A DNA stretch of 64,000 nt from Pterobdella sp. o SKG-2022 (GCA_964035795.1 OZ038322.1:13996711-14060710), one strand, 5' to 3'. Positions 1 through 25,790 are shown, numbered from the stretch's first letter. Translations and numbers: made by a program. Notes: a model not told the origin generated them from the letters alone.

Positions 1-769
1 TTGTCTGCCCCAAGTCCTAACCCCTTGGACCTGGGAACCACCACTGGTGCACTCACTCCCCTAGTTATCATTGTTATTACCGCATCACAATCCCCATCAT
101 CATCATTGTTAGAATTTGCATTAAAACAATGTTTTTACTAAACTACTTGTAACTAAGAGTAAGTAAGCTAAAAGCTGGCTTTTGAAAACACAATGTAATA
201 TGAGGACTAACACTGTACCATCCTTCCATCCCATCCCTCTGAAGATTGCCAGTCCAAACTCTTCAATGGGAACATCCTCGTAATCATCATCTTTCATCTG
301 AGATTGATATTATTTAACTTTACAATCCACAAAATATATTTGTTGATAAAATATATGATTATGAGCTAAAGCGTGCCTTAATTTTGTGACTGAAAAAATT
401 TAATTTTTCCAAAAAAAATAAACCAGCTCTTACATTTTCTCCTATTTCAACGCCATGTTCATTTTCGAAACGACTTTTTTTATGATCTTCACAGTGATTT
501 TTACTTGAATTAAGTTTGTGTTTGATGGTTGTTCTGTTGCTTAGTAGAGGTATCACCATCTTCTCCATTGACCTGTGCGTATTATCATTCAAAAAAAAAT
601 AATGAATAGTTTTTGAACTGTTGAACTCAAAAATGGTAATATTACTAAACCTTTTATCTTTACCATGTTTCTTGTCTTCTTTAGTCTTGAACACTTCGAG
701 TTGTTTATCGCTGATTTTTGTTTTAGGTTTCACTTTTTTAACTTCAAAATTTACACCACTCATCTTCAT
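1..769 (-). CDS. GPKOW: GPKOW-like G-patch/KOW splicing factor, N-terminal part (partial)
   Basis: Nuclear spliceosome-associated G-patch and KOW protein of the GPKOW/Spp2/MOS2 family. Exon 1 runs 769 to 434 (112 codons) and carries the family's MVIPLLSN-type motif; it ends at a GTAAGA donor. Exon 2 (297 to 219) follows a CTCAG acceptor in phase 0 and encodes YEDVPIEEFGLAIFRGMGWK, the start of the Spp2-type G-patch. A third segment, about 1-60, reads VVPRSKGLGLGAD, matching the PRPKGLGLGA end of that domain. The exact exon 2/3 junction is unresolved: the best phase-compatible acceptor would skip the usual GEGIG stretch, and the open frame upstream of exon 3 is Asn/Asp-rich. The KOW domains lie beyond the left edge. 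Family assignment is secure from the two G-patch blocks; the exon edges are inferred. Confidence 0.8.
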
Positions 770-1084
770 TATATCTTGAGAATAAAAATATACAAAATTA
801 TATCAAAACGCTAAATATACACTAAATAAAATTAAATTATCGTCCTAAATTGTTTACCAAAGAACAGACAGAGAAATCTAATCTACACTGAAGATGTATA
901 TGCATACGAAATCAAGATAATTTTAAGTTTTTTAGTTTTTATATCAAAAATTAAAATAATTCAAAATTTTGAATATCAAAATCCTTGTGCTGTTTGAGTT
1001 TCTAGTTCATAACTTTATATTTGAATACAATATATTATTTATTAATCACTCAACTGCAATGTCAGAAAGCACCATCTAGTTAAC

Positions 1085-1632
1085 TCTTCTAAGAATAATC
1101 TCCAACGCCTCCATTGGCTTCCAGTCGAACAACGCATAATATTTAAAATCGCTTTACTAACTTTTAAAACTTTTAAACTATCCTTTCCACGTTGTTTTTT
1201 CTATGTCTTAAAAACTACAAACCAACAAGAACTCTTCGCTCTTCAGGAGCCCTTCTATCAAATTAACCCACAAACAACAAGATTTCCAGTCGTGCTTTTC
1301 GACATTCATTTTCTAAGGTCTGGAACACACTGCCACAACATTTAAAAAACTGCAATAATTTTACTGTTTTAAAAAATTTTTGAAAACTCATCTATTTAAG
1401 ACTGTTTTCGAATTTTGACAATTATTAAACCGTTTCAATTTTTGCCACTTCAATTCTGTTTATACAATTATAATTTCATTTTATAGTTTTTTTCCAAAAC
1501 CTATGCTCATTCTAGTCATTACCATTATTTTTAATTTCATAATGTGTCGAACGGGGGCGCCTCGTTGCTTGCCTTGGCGCTTTACAAATTGACTCATTCG
1601 TTAATTAATTAATTCATTCATTCATTCATTCA
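1085..1632 (+). mobile_element. CR1/L2-like LINE, degraded 3' end
   Basis: Translated pieces in shifting frames give LQRLHWLPVEQRIIFKIALL, then AFRHSFSKVWNTLPQHLKN, then FKTHLF-like residues. These are the hallmark C-terminal blocks of CR1/L2-clade reverse transcriptases. Stops and frameshifts show it is dead. It ends with a GGCGCTTTACAAATT motif and a short ATTA/ATTC repeat tail (about 1600-1632), as is usual for this clade. The 5' part is missing. Confidence 0.7.
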
Positions 1633-2699
1633 GATAAAGCGTGTAAGTCAGTTAAACTATATATTTGCGTGAAGGTTAAGTTTTTCGAAGTATAATAGCC
1701 TAAGACACAAATTTGAAAATAGTTTTTCATCAAAAAAAAAAACAAAACTTTTCGAAATAAAAATTTACATTAACTAATGATGTTACATTGTCATTAAACA
1801 ATTCAAGATTTTGCAACAGAAATCTTCTTGATTGTTTGTTATAACACAAAATACTTTTTGTCTTCAAACAATTCAAAGCATCAATCATATTTTTTATTCA
1901 ACAACGAAAAAGATTTCTTAAAAGTTTGAATTTTTTAAGAATTTTTTCTAAGTGTTTTTTTTATAATTTTGAAAATCATAAGTAAAGCCTCATGTTTCTT
2001 CTTAAACAATTTTAAAGCCTTACGTTTTTATCTGGTACCACTCAAAGCTCTTTTTTTACATTAAATAAATCCCTTTTCCACAATCTACCTTTAAGCAACA
2101 CCTGCTTAATACTGAAAATACTTCATGCTTTGCCTTGAAGTCTTCGAATTTCACAAATTTGGGGTTTTCACGGAGCACTTCATCATGAAGAGGTGCTGCA
2201 GGTTTTGAAGTTTACGTCAAAAAATGGCATAAACGTTTGTATATATTAAGTATTTATATCTACTGACAAATAATATTTTTTTATAGAATATGTTATGCTA
2301 ATAATATTGATTCATTTTAGAGTCATTTTTGTTGTTTTGTAGTTTAAAGAGATTCTGGTATGCTGCAAACACGATCATTTGCAAAGTTTTTAAAATTTAA
2401 ACACGCTTAAACATAATTTTTTTGATTTATAACAAATGTGTTCTTAGATAATTTGATCAAAGATAACTTTATCGACGTTAAAAAGAATTTTTTCAAGCTT
2501 GATTATTTTTAAATTCTTAAGAATATTGAAAATCAAAATTGAGTGTTACATTCAAGTAAAAATTAAAAAAATTCCAAAAACTTCAATGAAAAATTTGGTC
2601 TGCTGAAGAAAAAAATGATAAATGGATCGCAAAAAACCACGTTTGAAATCTTTAAAACATTCCTACCATCTTGCTCCAGACCAAGCATGTCTCCAACTT

Positions 2700-2765
2700 G
2701 GTTGGTGTAGTAAAACCCACTTCTGTCCTCAAACTTGGGAGCCTAGCTTCGATTCCACCAGTGAG
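2700..2765 (+). repeat. Possible tRNA-derived SINE relic
   Basis: TTGGTGTAGTAAAACC resembles a Pol III A box. About 45 bases later AGCTTCGATTCC resembles the B box (GGTTCGANTCC). The segment is richer in GC than its flanks. No cloverleaf with a paired acceptor stem is evident, so an intact tRNA is unlikely. Confidence 0.3.
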
Positions 2766-3539
2766 ACACCATGTTTTAGGCATAAGATTCAAAGACCACG
2801 TGGTATGGAAGTGAAGTAGATTTGGTGTAGACACAATTCACTTTTAATCTTCCGTCATTTTAAACTCTCAAAGAAATTTTAAATCAAAATTCTGATCCCA
2901 AATAATAGTTTTCAAGGCAACAACGCAATAATGTAACGACGACGGCAACAACAACATTAGCCGCTCATATGCGGTGTTGGGCATCACGAAATACCCCTCA
3001 ATCCGACGAGAACAACAATGTGTTTCAAACAGCACTTTTGTCGTTGATAAATAACAAACAAAAAAACTCGAATAGAATACCATGAAACAAGGAAAATGAA
3101 CCGTTATGACGCCACTGAAGTTGTTTTAATTCAATGAAACATTTCGAATCCAACCTTCGCAAACCATCTTTTTTCCACAGACTTAATCTTGCAACTTTGA
3201 GGAATCCAAACTTGACTTGCTTTTGAATAAAAGTTACAAAACGTTTTGAAAATATTTCCATTTAATTTTAAAGAATTTGTTTAAATTTACCTAATAATGG
3301 CGTCTGAATCTTTCGAAAATGGTGGCCACTTGATGATAATGGTTTAATTTTGTGAAAATAATTTATATTTCATTCAGTAATTAACCGTATCAATTTTTCA
3401 CGTTTTGTCTATTAAAAAATTTTCTGTGCTTAAAAGTAGTTAAGTTTTTATTAGTTTTTAATGGCTCAGTATAAAATGAAAAATGTACTTTTTAGACAAT
3501 TAGTAGATAAAAAAATACTTAAAAAACAATTTTTATATA

Positions 3540-3770
3540 AAATGAGATGTGGTGACGTGTGGGGGTGAGGGAAATGCGGTGAGATGAGGGCGGTGAGATG
3601 CGGTGATGTGAGGGTGGTGAGCTGCGGGATGTGAGGGTGGTGAGATGCGGGATGTGAGGGGAGTGAGATTCGGGGATGTGAGGGGAGTGAGATTCGGAGA
3701 TGTGAGGGCGGTTAGATGAGATGATGTGAAAGTGGTGAGATGCGTTAAAGGGTGAGCAGTCGAAGTTATT
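3540..3770. repeat. G-rich minisatellite, ~25-bp unit
   Basis: Diverged units built on GATGTGAGGGTGGTGAGAT repeat about eight to nine times. The 155-residue open frame on the minus strand is a translation of this repeat and is not treated as a gene. Confidence 0.65.
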
Positions 3771-4559
3771 TTGAAAGCATTTCATTTGGAGGGATGATGA
3801 GGCGAGTGTTGTAAGCAACACCACAGAGCAATGTCTACTTGGAGTTGTTTTGCATGTAGTACGAGGTGATTGATGGAAGATAGTTGTAGAGGAAATGAAA
3901 TTAGGAATTCTAATGAAAAGGATTGTCCATCTATCAAACAGCCACCCACAACATTTCTTATTAATAATGGTTTTAATTGAAAACATTCATTAGGGCGCAT
4001 CAAAGACCGCTTAGTGGCGTGGGGTGCATACTGTTGAGGCCCAAAATCTATTAGCGCTGCTTCAATTCAAAACTCAATCGGAATTTCATTTGAAAGTTTT
4101 TTTTACAGATGATTAATTTTTTTAATTAAATTTTTTCTATACATGGCAGTTTTTTCACACTACAGAAGATGCTCTCTTTTCCGTCTGGATGCTTCCATGA
4201 TGTGGAATGACTTACTGCTCATAAAAAAAATTATTTAAAATTGATGACGATCACTGTTTGTTTGTGGCAAGATCTCTCAAACAATAATCGAAAGGGAAAA
4301 AAGTATAAATAACTTTTGCTTGCGACCAAACAGTTTGGTTTATGATGGAAAACTCGTGCAAAAAAGTTGGTATAACGTTATTTCGAGAATCGACTCAATT
4401 TTAAGAAACTTGGAAAATTATTTCTTCTATTTCAAATAAACATGAGACTAAATTCGAAACAATTTGAATCTCAAAAAAATTCTAGATCGTAATGCCCTTT
4501 AACTGCGGTTCATAAACCATTCATTCAAAACTTCAAATTGTGTCAAGTAGATTCAACTT

Positions 4560-16413
<11,854 letters not shown>

Positions 16414-18539
16414 CTGTAAATGAATGAATGTTTGTTAAACTTCAGAATTTATAAATTCATTAATAAAAATTTTCATGAGATTTGAGTTGTCTGAGTTGTC
16501 CTATAGCGCGTGTGTGTGGAAACCTCAAATCACCAGTTCTTTTATGAAGCAAAAACAAATGAGACATTATTCACATTCAATAATTTTTTATCTCTTAATC
16601 ATATATATAAGAAAATGTAAAAGAAAAATAATGATGATTACGATAGAAATATAGATAAGTGAATGATGAAAGTTATAGCTGGAAACAAATTATGGACAGA
16701 GCTACAAATAGTAACAAATGAAAAAGAGATAGTAAAAATGATAAGATGCATCAAAAGTTTTTATCCTCCGAAGTTTATGTAGGATGCTATTTAGGACTTC
16801 CTATAAGTTCGCAAGAGATTTATGGTGCAGTGTTTTGATGGGCTTGTATTAAAACAAAAATTTCTTTAATTAAAATCAAAATATTTTAGGTTCCAAATTT
16901 TATCTTTGAATTTTTTTATTGTATAAAGATTTTTGTTTTATTTTAAAGATCAGGAAATAAAAAGTTATGGAAATTATTATCAGATCAGGCAAATGACTTC
17001 AACTTTTTTGGGTCGTCTACGTTTACAGGCCAAATACACGAATGGCACTGAAGGAAACTGCAAGCGCATGTCAAATCAAGTATTTTCAACTTTTTCCAAT
17101 GTTTCAAGTAATTTTAAAGACTTAAAACTAATATTTTTGTGCTATAAAGCTTTCATAATATTTGATTGAGAATTTTTGTTGCATCTGCTCAAAGTAATCT
17201 TCTTTTAGCATCGTTTTGTTTCTTGCCGATAACATTGCTTTACTATTTTAAACTCCCAATAAAGATCTTTGAAGAAAAAACTTTGGAATAAAACAAAGGA
17301 AAAATGAACTTTCAAAATAAGAATGTTTTTTTTTATTGAAACAAACATATTGATTTTGTGTTAAAACCAGCATGAATAAGAGTCTAAACAAACATGGCAG
17401 CTTTAAAGCAAAATGAAAACAAAACAGACCTAATAGAAAACTATTAGAGAGGAATATTATTCTGCCAGAACAGCAAATGTGTATCTAATGGGCACACCCA
17501 CGTAATCTCGAAATATAAAATTTAAAACTTCAAACACAATCTTTCTAACTTGAACACGTACTTGATGACTTTAAATAATAACGAATAACTGTGATGTTAT
17601 AAAAGATATACCTCTGATACATACAACTTAAACTTTCAAACTCTATTAATTACTCTCACTAAGGAACTTATATTCTGATAAGATTGACTCCACGTGCAGT
17701 TATTTCCATCTCGAAAGGATACAAGCAGAGAGGCAAGAGAAGAGAGGCTTTGCAAATCCTCTAATCATGCTACTTGATTTATAAGTCTGTAGAAGAAGCG
17801 GGCTTATTAAACACAGAATTTTGCAGTTTCATTATGATTTTATATTGTATATCTTCTATCTTTTATTCAACTATAACTTATTTAAAATGCTTTATTAAAA
17901 ACTTCAAATTTTTTTTATCTCACGTGAATGGATGTTAGATATCCTTGTTTTGGAGTATTAAATCCATCTTTCTTTCTCAACCAAAAGCACACATTGAAGA
18001 AAACTGTATAACCATCATGTAAAACTTTTTCAAGTTTGTAGGAGAATATTTTAAAATATGAAAATTTTAGGAGAGAGGTTGGAAGAGAGGTTGGAGGATT
18101 GATGAATAAGATGTAGCTGAATATCATATTCTTTAGTGAACATTTTTAAATTTTTTTTTTACAAGTATGATCTTGAAAGCAGGAAGAAAATTATTTTTAG
18201 TTGTTGCATGCTTAATTGCTGCGTAGAAGTTGCACAAAATGAGCACAAGTAATGAAAGAAATTCATTCGACGTCGAAATTTGCGCCAAATTTAATATTCG
18301 AAAAAATTTTTAAATTTTCAATAAAGAAAAATTATATCAAAACTATAGAAAAAAAAATGAAAGAGTAAAAAGGAGTAGCTTGAGAGTTATATGGGGATCG
18401 AGTCGAATTATGATGTTTTTACTTGTCTTCAATGACAATAGGGAGTCAAATGGATAGAACTTTTATTGGCGAATAAAATTACTTTTCAATGCTAATTGAT
18501 CCATTAGAAAGGATTAATGTTCGAGTACTTGTCATTTGC

Positions 18540-18671
18540 GCCAACCTTCCTTCTTCGTTCTCCTTTCCTTCCACCTTTTTGTCTCTTCCTTCCTTTATTC
18601 TTTTTCTTTCCTCTTCTTCTCTAAGCTTTTGTCTTTTCTTTTTTTTTTTCATTTTTTTCTTTCAAAATTAG
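18540..18671 (+). repeat. Pyrimidine-rich tract ending in an acceptor-like TTAG
   Basis: About 130 bases almost free of purines (CCTTCC, TCTTC and T-runs). It is followed by a possible 31-35-bp plus-strand exon (18672/18676-18706) closed by a GTAAGT donor. Confidence 0.6.
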
Positions 18672-19929
18672 CTAGCTTTTCATGGACCCGAAGATATCGA
18701 GACATGGTAAGTATGCAACTGCTTCAATCAGTCATGCAGAAGTGGGTCATGCACGCATGCAGAGAGTTGCTCACTAACCCCACATTATGGGTAGACATGC
18801 ATCACCAGTCCATAGGCTCAGCCTCTCATCTGGGCCTCTCACCACCTCAGATTGGGAATGAGGTCCCGTTTAAGTCTGTCGCATTTTTGATGAGTTGTGT
18901 GATGGTTCAAAAGTAGTTCGAAAACAAATAAAAGCATTCAGATGCCATGAGCGGCCATTTATTTTCAAAACTTTTGAAAAAAACTCATTTTAGATTAGCA
19001 AAAGTGAAAGAGACATTGTATTTCTGACATTCGTGCTCAAACGGGTTAAACTAATTGCCGTAAAAAGTGGATTACTGTGATTGAATTGTATAAAAGTAAT
19101 TAAAAAACAATTTTGTGTACAAAATCAAACAAGACTGTTTGGTTTTTTCAATGACAAATACAATATGTTGAAGCATAAAAACTTGCAACAAAATGGAAAT
19201 ATCTCATCACAGCAAAACTATTTTTATGGAACGAAACTTCAGTGCACACCTGGAATAGTTCTATTTTATTTTTTACAGTTTTAATCTCGCGAATATTTAC
19301 AAGGGGTTTTTGAAGGCTTTTATGCTTTGTGGTCACTTGAGTTGCAAAAAGAAATTGGCGATGTTAAAAAACTAGGAATAATTTGAAGAAAAAGTTCAAT
19401 TTTTAGGATATTAAAAATTATTTTCTCAACTTTTGAGGAATTCAAAGTTGTTTCGTCTTTAAATAAAGAATATTACAAAAGCTACTGCATACAAGAATAA
19501 AAGACTCTGGAGATAATGGGAATCTACAAGTCTTTCAATTATTTAGCGTCCAACATTTAAAGACTTTTTCAATTAAAAAACGAAATTTTTTGAGCAATTT
19601 TAAAACTTTTTAAAAAATTTTTTGAAAAATTTATTTTCTTAAACTTCAGTCACTCTCTCAAAATTTATTGGCTTGATGGAGTTTTCAATTTTAAAATATA
19701 TCTTTATTCATTTAAAAACAAAATTTCTATTTCAAATAGAATATATTTCAATAAAAATTTATAAAAAATATTTAATAAAAAAATCACAAAAAAAACAAAT
19801 AAAAGTAAGAAATAATACATAAAACACCAAGAAGAATGCAGGAGGACAAGAGGAAAGATACGAGTAAAGAGACAAGCATTATAAAACAAATTCATGAATA
19901 AGCAGGCGTATATCAAGAAGATTATATGA

Positions 19930-20065
19930 GGATAGTGGGTGATTGGGGTGGTGGTGTGGTTGGTGATAGAAGTGGCTAGGGTGGTGGTGTGGTTGGTGCT
20001 AGGAGGGGCTAGGATGGTGCAGTTAGGATGATGATGGTAATGTAGTGATGTTAGGGATGTTGTAG
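19930..20065. repeat. GT/GGT-rich minisatellite
   Basis: Repeats around TGGGGTGGTGGTGTGGTTGGTG with decay to the right. Same compositional class as the 25.5-kb and 28.5-kb tracts. Confidence 0.5.
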
Positions 20066-23000
20066 TGAAAACTTAAAATATTAGTTTTTTTCTTTTTATG
20101 GATTTCAACTCGGGTTTAACTAATGTTTTCTATATTTCATTTTTCTTCTACAAAAAGCATATAAAGATTTTGAATATGGATTTCAATTAGTGCTGCTGTT
20201 ATTAAATACGTCAAGATTGTATTATTCACTCTACAGTGCAAAAATTGACAATATAAATCTGCTTCATATAGATAGTTTTGAAAGCATTTTCTAGCCTCTA
20301 TTATTCAACTACGATTGGGTTTTCAAAAATTTAATTATGAAAATACAAATAATGGTTTTAATTATATTTTTTGTAAATAAATAAATTCAGAAAATTGTTT
20401 TTTTTAATTTAGAAAGCTTTCAGTTAGTTACAAATCATTTGTATTAATAATCTCGCACTGATAACATAAGCACCTTTCAAAACGCCAGGCATTTCGTCCC
20501 AGATGCATTGCAGAACATGAAAAATTCATAAAAATGGATCGAGGCTGGTGACTTGGTCTTGTAGAAAGATGTTATTGAAATGTCTCTCAACTTCGTGAAA
20601 TATTGTGGAGATAAATTGAAATTCTTAGTTAAGTTTTGATGAGTTTTATATGAAGGGTTTTAATCTTTAGATTGTTTTTTCCTTTTTTATAACTACCTCA
20701 ATATTCTGTTTTTCAAAACTAACAAAATGAAAACAATTTTCGAAGTTTGTTTCTATTTTCACTTGGTAGTGTGAGTTCAACTTACGGAAAGCTTTGTGGA
20801 TAGACTTCGAAAAGTGTTTTCATTTTGATTATCTTAATATAACTTTTCAGAAACATCTTATGTATGTTTTGTACAGCAATTAAACTTTAAAAACTTCAAT
20901 TGAGGATTCATATATTTATTAATACTCATACATTGAGTATAAAAATTTATGCAATGAAAAAAAATATTAAATAAAAACTAAAAGTAAAGTTTACTTTTAT
21001 TTATGAAGAGGAATGCCTGTATGAGAAGCAAAACAAGACGAAGCATTGCGACAAACTGTTGGCAGCAAGATCAACAAGAACACAACAACTTTTTCAAGGT
21101 TCTATGAGATCAAGTGATATCCTTTCAATAAAAAATTAAAACAAGCCATTGATCTAACAACAAGCGACCATCTAAAAAACTTCTGGAATCTCTAAACGTG
21201 AAGTGTGCTTTTGTGTTATATATAAACAAACAGCGTCATATGTATGGGAGACATATGCGTCTTAGATGCTTGTTGGATCTTTTCTGTTCCATAATGTGGA
21301 GTTTAGGGTCAAATTTTTTTTTGTTCGCTTTTGTTTCTGCATTCATACAAGCCAAAACCCTCCAAAATGTTTGAAAATAAAGGCAATAATATTGACCATC
21401 ATAGCAATACATTAATGAAATAACTGAGTTAATTTATATAGTGCTGAACACAAGCAAAGTGGAGGTGATGTTAATTTGATGGATTCCCCAAGGAGCTTGG
21501 AGCCATCTTTCTTTTTTTTTGTGTGCCTTTATTTCTTCTAGGACTTAAAACCTTCCTCAACAGGAAAAAAAGAACTAACTGTTTCTCTGAATTCTGTTTT
21601 GAAACAATGAAATCAAACGTTTATATGCACCAATGAAAGCAAGTATTAAATGCATGGATGGGTCCATGCCGGGCTCGGATGTCTTGGCTCATTAATTCCA
21701 CTCACTTCTCAACGCTCTTTATTTTGGAGTTAATTAAAACAAATTGAATTTTAAAACATTTTTGATGTTTGAGTAGCAAAGAATAAAAATTTTATATAGA
21801 ATTATTTAATTAAAACAAACAATCTGTGACTAGCCGAGAACTTTAGTAACATGTTAATCTCAAGAGGTGCAAGTCTGCATACAAACCACGGTCGAGATCT
21901 TAACAATTTCGCTTGTATATTTTCTGCCTGTTGTTTTTTCAAGGAAAAACTATAATGGAAAAAATAATAATTTTTTTTGTTTTTACTGATAAAATCTTTT
22001 TTTTTTATTTCGTTTTTTTTCTTCTGAGATGAAAGTACGTTGACACATCTGTAGATCTGTTTCTTCCTGAAATATTACTTTAAATATTAATTTCTCATTA
22101 TTTTTATTATTATTTAATTACCCATACTATTATATATATTTTTTTCTTTCTCACCTCCATATTTTTAAATACTCCTTTTTTTTTTTGTTATTTTATCCAC
22201 CCTTGTTTTATATATATGTATATTTTAGTTTTCTACACACATAACTACGCAAGGAAACTTGAAACCTTCCCATTATTCTCCTACTTCCCTATTCAGACAA
22301 CACTCCACCATCCCGCCTCCACACACCCCAGGGTAAAGTATTTCATAGTGACACATGCCGAGTTCTCAGGCTTAGAGCTTATGTTGTTACATTCGAAATT
22401 TTCAAGACATACGAACATGGATAATATATGAATTTGAATCACTAACGCAGCTATAAGGAACTAATATTAAAAATTAAAATATTTAATCTCACATTAAATG
22501 TTGTAAATACTAAATAATAATCACCAATATTAAAGGTGGAAAGCAAGGTTCATAAAAGAAGAGTTGTAGATGGATATTAGGAGTGATGTAGAAGCCAGCA
22601 GCACAAACTAATGGAAGAGCTTAGAACCCCCAGCCGTAAATCGTGGCCATCTTTTTGCATCATATGCTTGTTTATCGTTTTATAAATATTTATAATCATT
22701 GTTTTTTAAAAATTATTTTTATATATTAATATTATTATTTTATTGATTGTTGTTATGAAAGTATTAATATTCATCATTTTAAAGTTAACACAATTCATCA
22801 TTAAAACCTTCTCATTCATCTTTATAAAATATATTTTTTATTGTTATTATCAAACGAATTTATTAGACTATTATGATTTGAAAATTGTTATTATCATTCC
22901 GGAATGGTGGACTAGAGAAGGGGAGGAATAGATAGTGATAAGAAGTTTTTCATTAAAATCGAATGCCAATTTTAAGAATTTTCAAGGAGTTTGAAATTTT

Positions 23001-24782
23001 TGCAGCTTCTAACATAGAAAGTGTTGTTTCTAATTAAAAATATGAAACTTAATCAAAAACTTTTGAAGTTAAAAGCTTAATCAAAAAAACATTTGTAATG
23101 AATACTATAGAAAAATAATAATTATAAAAAGTAGTGATGAATTGGAAATTTATATTTTAAAAAAATAAAAAAGTTTTCAAAAATTGAATAAACATTGTAT
23201 TTAAATGCAATAAAGCAGAAATTCCCAGTTTTGACGTTTGCAGCATAAAACAACAAAAAAAAAAAAGAATAAAAAAAAATAGAACTTGGAAACATAGAAA
23301 TAATATTTTTAAAACACTGAAAACATTAAACAGATGAAACAATAATTCAAAAAACTAATATAATATTAAAAAACTTCAGCAAAACAAAAACCTTTAAAAA
23401 AACATGCCATAAAACAAAAAAAACAACATAAGTTTGAAAATTCCAAATTGAATTTAACTTTATTTAGATTTAAGAACTTTCATGACCAACGCAGTTAGAG
23501 AATTTGAATGGCTATTACGTGACCTAGTTTACAACTTTCACAACAACTTCTACCTCTCAATTCTGGCTGCTTGTCTTTCAACATTGCTTAACACATGTGT
23601 TTACTAAGCAATCTATGTGTCTGGCAACCAAAGTGGAAGTGTTTTTGTCTCATGCGTTTATGTTCTGCACAAGGTAAAGTAAACTAATGTTACTATATTG
23701 TTTTTCCTGCGTGTATTTTTTTTATATGTTGGTTTTTGTGTTTTTGTATGTGCGTTTATTGGTTTTTGACCACACTTGGCAACACAAAATTCTAAACGGA
23801 AACTCAAGTTGACAGGTCATATTGGCGTGTGGTGATGCAAAACAAGTGTAGAGTTGTGTGTGTTGAAAATATTTTTGTTTGTATACTGAAATACAAAATA
23901 TCAGATTGTTGTAATTAAAAGGAATAATATTAATAAATAAATATAAAATATTGTCACCCATAATAATTTATGCAAAATTTTGGAACATTGAAAACATGTA
24001 AATTTTTAAAACAAGTTGATTTCAAAAATAAATCAAAACTTCCACCGTTTCATTGTTAAATAGAAATATAAGGCTAAATGAAATAAAATATAACATTTAA
24101 CAATATCTCGTCTTACTCATACACATAACCCATAATAATCATAATGAAAACATATCGATATAATATCTTATTGAATATTGATATATGTTTTTGTATATGA
24201 ATAAACTCATTTTTGAATAAACACCATAAAAAACTCCAAACCCTCTCATCATTCCCCATATGCTCCTTACATTACAAACTTTTCACTAAACTATACACGT
24301 TTAAACTATTTTTTTTTATTTATGTAGCGCCTTATCAAAGATGGCGTCATGTGTTAGTAGCCTTAAATAGGGCACCTCTCTTTCAAACGAGGGCGATGTT
24401 TTTGATTGGTTGGGATCATCCATTGAGATGGGGTGAAGAGGCGCACAACACATCCAACTTTAGTATTGAATGTTTAAAAATTTTGTTAATAATAACAATT
24501 TATATACTTGTTTATAGCTGGCATGCATCGAACAACAAATCACCATCTGCTTATCTGCACACAATCACCAGCTCCTAATAGAACCTATGATAAACAACAA
24601 CACTCCAAGTTGCTTCTAAAACTTCACTGGAATAAGGTGTTTATCCGCGCAATTTAAATTTAAATAATTTTTACTTTTGAAATTCATTTATTCAATCATA
24701 AATAAATCAAACTTAATATAATCTTCTCAACACTTTTTGCATGCCTTTGTGCTGCTGCCACCATTTGTGAAACTTCACTCTT

Positions 24783-24872
24783 CCTTGAAGTCTCGCCATC
24801 CCTGAAACTTCATCTATTCTTGAAGTCTCGCCATTCCTTAAGCTTCACCATCTCTGAAGTCTCGCCATCCCA
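24783..24872. repeat. Short tandem repeat with GAAGTCTCGCCATCCC core
   Basis: Three spaced copies of GAAGTCTCGCCAT, separated by CTTCA-containing spacers; period about 38-45 bp. Confidence 0.6.
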
Positions 24873-25285
24873 GACGTACAGTCTTTCTATCGCTTAATAT
24901 GTAATAAAGGTAGTTTTTGAAATTTATTTCTTATTCTTGAATACAATTTCAGCTAGTTATTTTTCTTAAAAACAAAAAAAAACTATTGCAAAAACATGGA
25001 GAATAAAAAAAAAATACAAAAACAATTGAAAACAAACAGGACCTTCAAACGGTAGTCATGGCAACATATTGGAGTGGCTGTCGTGCACATTCAACGTGGA
25101 AGTCTTGCATGTGTTTGTATTTGTTTGCCTGTTTGTTTGTATGTTTTTGCATGTATTTTTGCTGATATTTTTTTTGTATTTATATATATATGTGTGCATA
25201 TATTTTTTAATGTTTGTTTGTCTGGTCTTGTGTATCTATATGTTCATGTGACGCACAAGCACACACAAAACTTCTCATTTGAACA

Positions 25286-25298
25286 CACACACACAAAC

Positions 25299-25391
<93 letters not shown>
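25286..25391. repeat. (CA)n microsatellite
   Basis: CA dinucleotide tract with a few AAAC interruptions. The His/Thr-rich and Cys/Val-rich open frames across it are artefacts. Confidence 0.95.
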
Positions 25392-25499
25392 AACTCACAA
25401 GACCATGCTAGGCATGTTGCATATTGTTCTGAAAATTTGTGCATTCTTTAACGATTGATTAAAAATGTCCAAGTTTCATTATGTGTGTTGGAGAATTAA

Positions 25500-25790
25500 T
25501 AGACAAAGAGGGTGGTGAAATGTTTGTGGTATGATGGAGATGGTGGTGTGAAGAGTGGTGCGTGGTGGAAGGGTCGGAGAGGTAGTTTCTGGTGTAAGAA
25601 GTGTGGTGTGTGATGAGGTGTCAAAGTGAGGTGGTATGTGATGGAGTGTCAGAGTGAGGTGTAGTGTGTGGTGATGAAAATGTGAAGTGTGGTGGAGTGA
25701 AAGCTGGTTTGGAGAGATGAGATGTGATGAAATGTGATTTGGCGTGGTGGAAGGTGATGTGGGTTGTGGTTGTGATGCAGTAACTCCACA
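25500..25790. repeat. GTG/GATG-rich degenerate minisatellite
   Basis: Irregular repeats of GTGGTGTG, GAGGTG and GTGATG over nearly 300 bases. No regular unit is maintained. Confidence 0.5.

Larger units (their letters stand above)
1633..4559. other. AT-rich intergenic stretch
   Basis: I see no convincing exon here. It separates the GPKOW-like gene from the 3' end of the lectin/CUB receptor gene. It contains a tRNA-like A/B-box pair near 2.7 kb and the G-rich minisatellite at 3.54-3.77 kb. Longer open frames in the 2.6-4.0 kb range are low-complexity or lack family motifs. Confidence 0.5.

Noticed and set aside
3519..3986. 155-codon open frame on the minus strand
   Set aside because: Mostly a translation of the G-rich minisatellite (repeated SPHIPESH units); no splice context or family motif.
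25074..25451. His/Thr-rich open frame
   Set aside because: Product of the (CA)n microsatellite.
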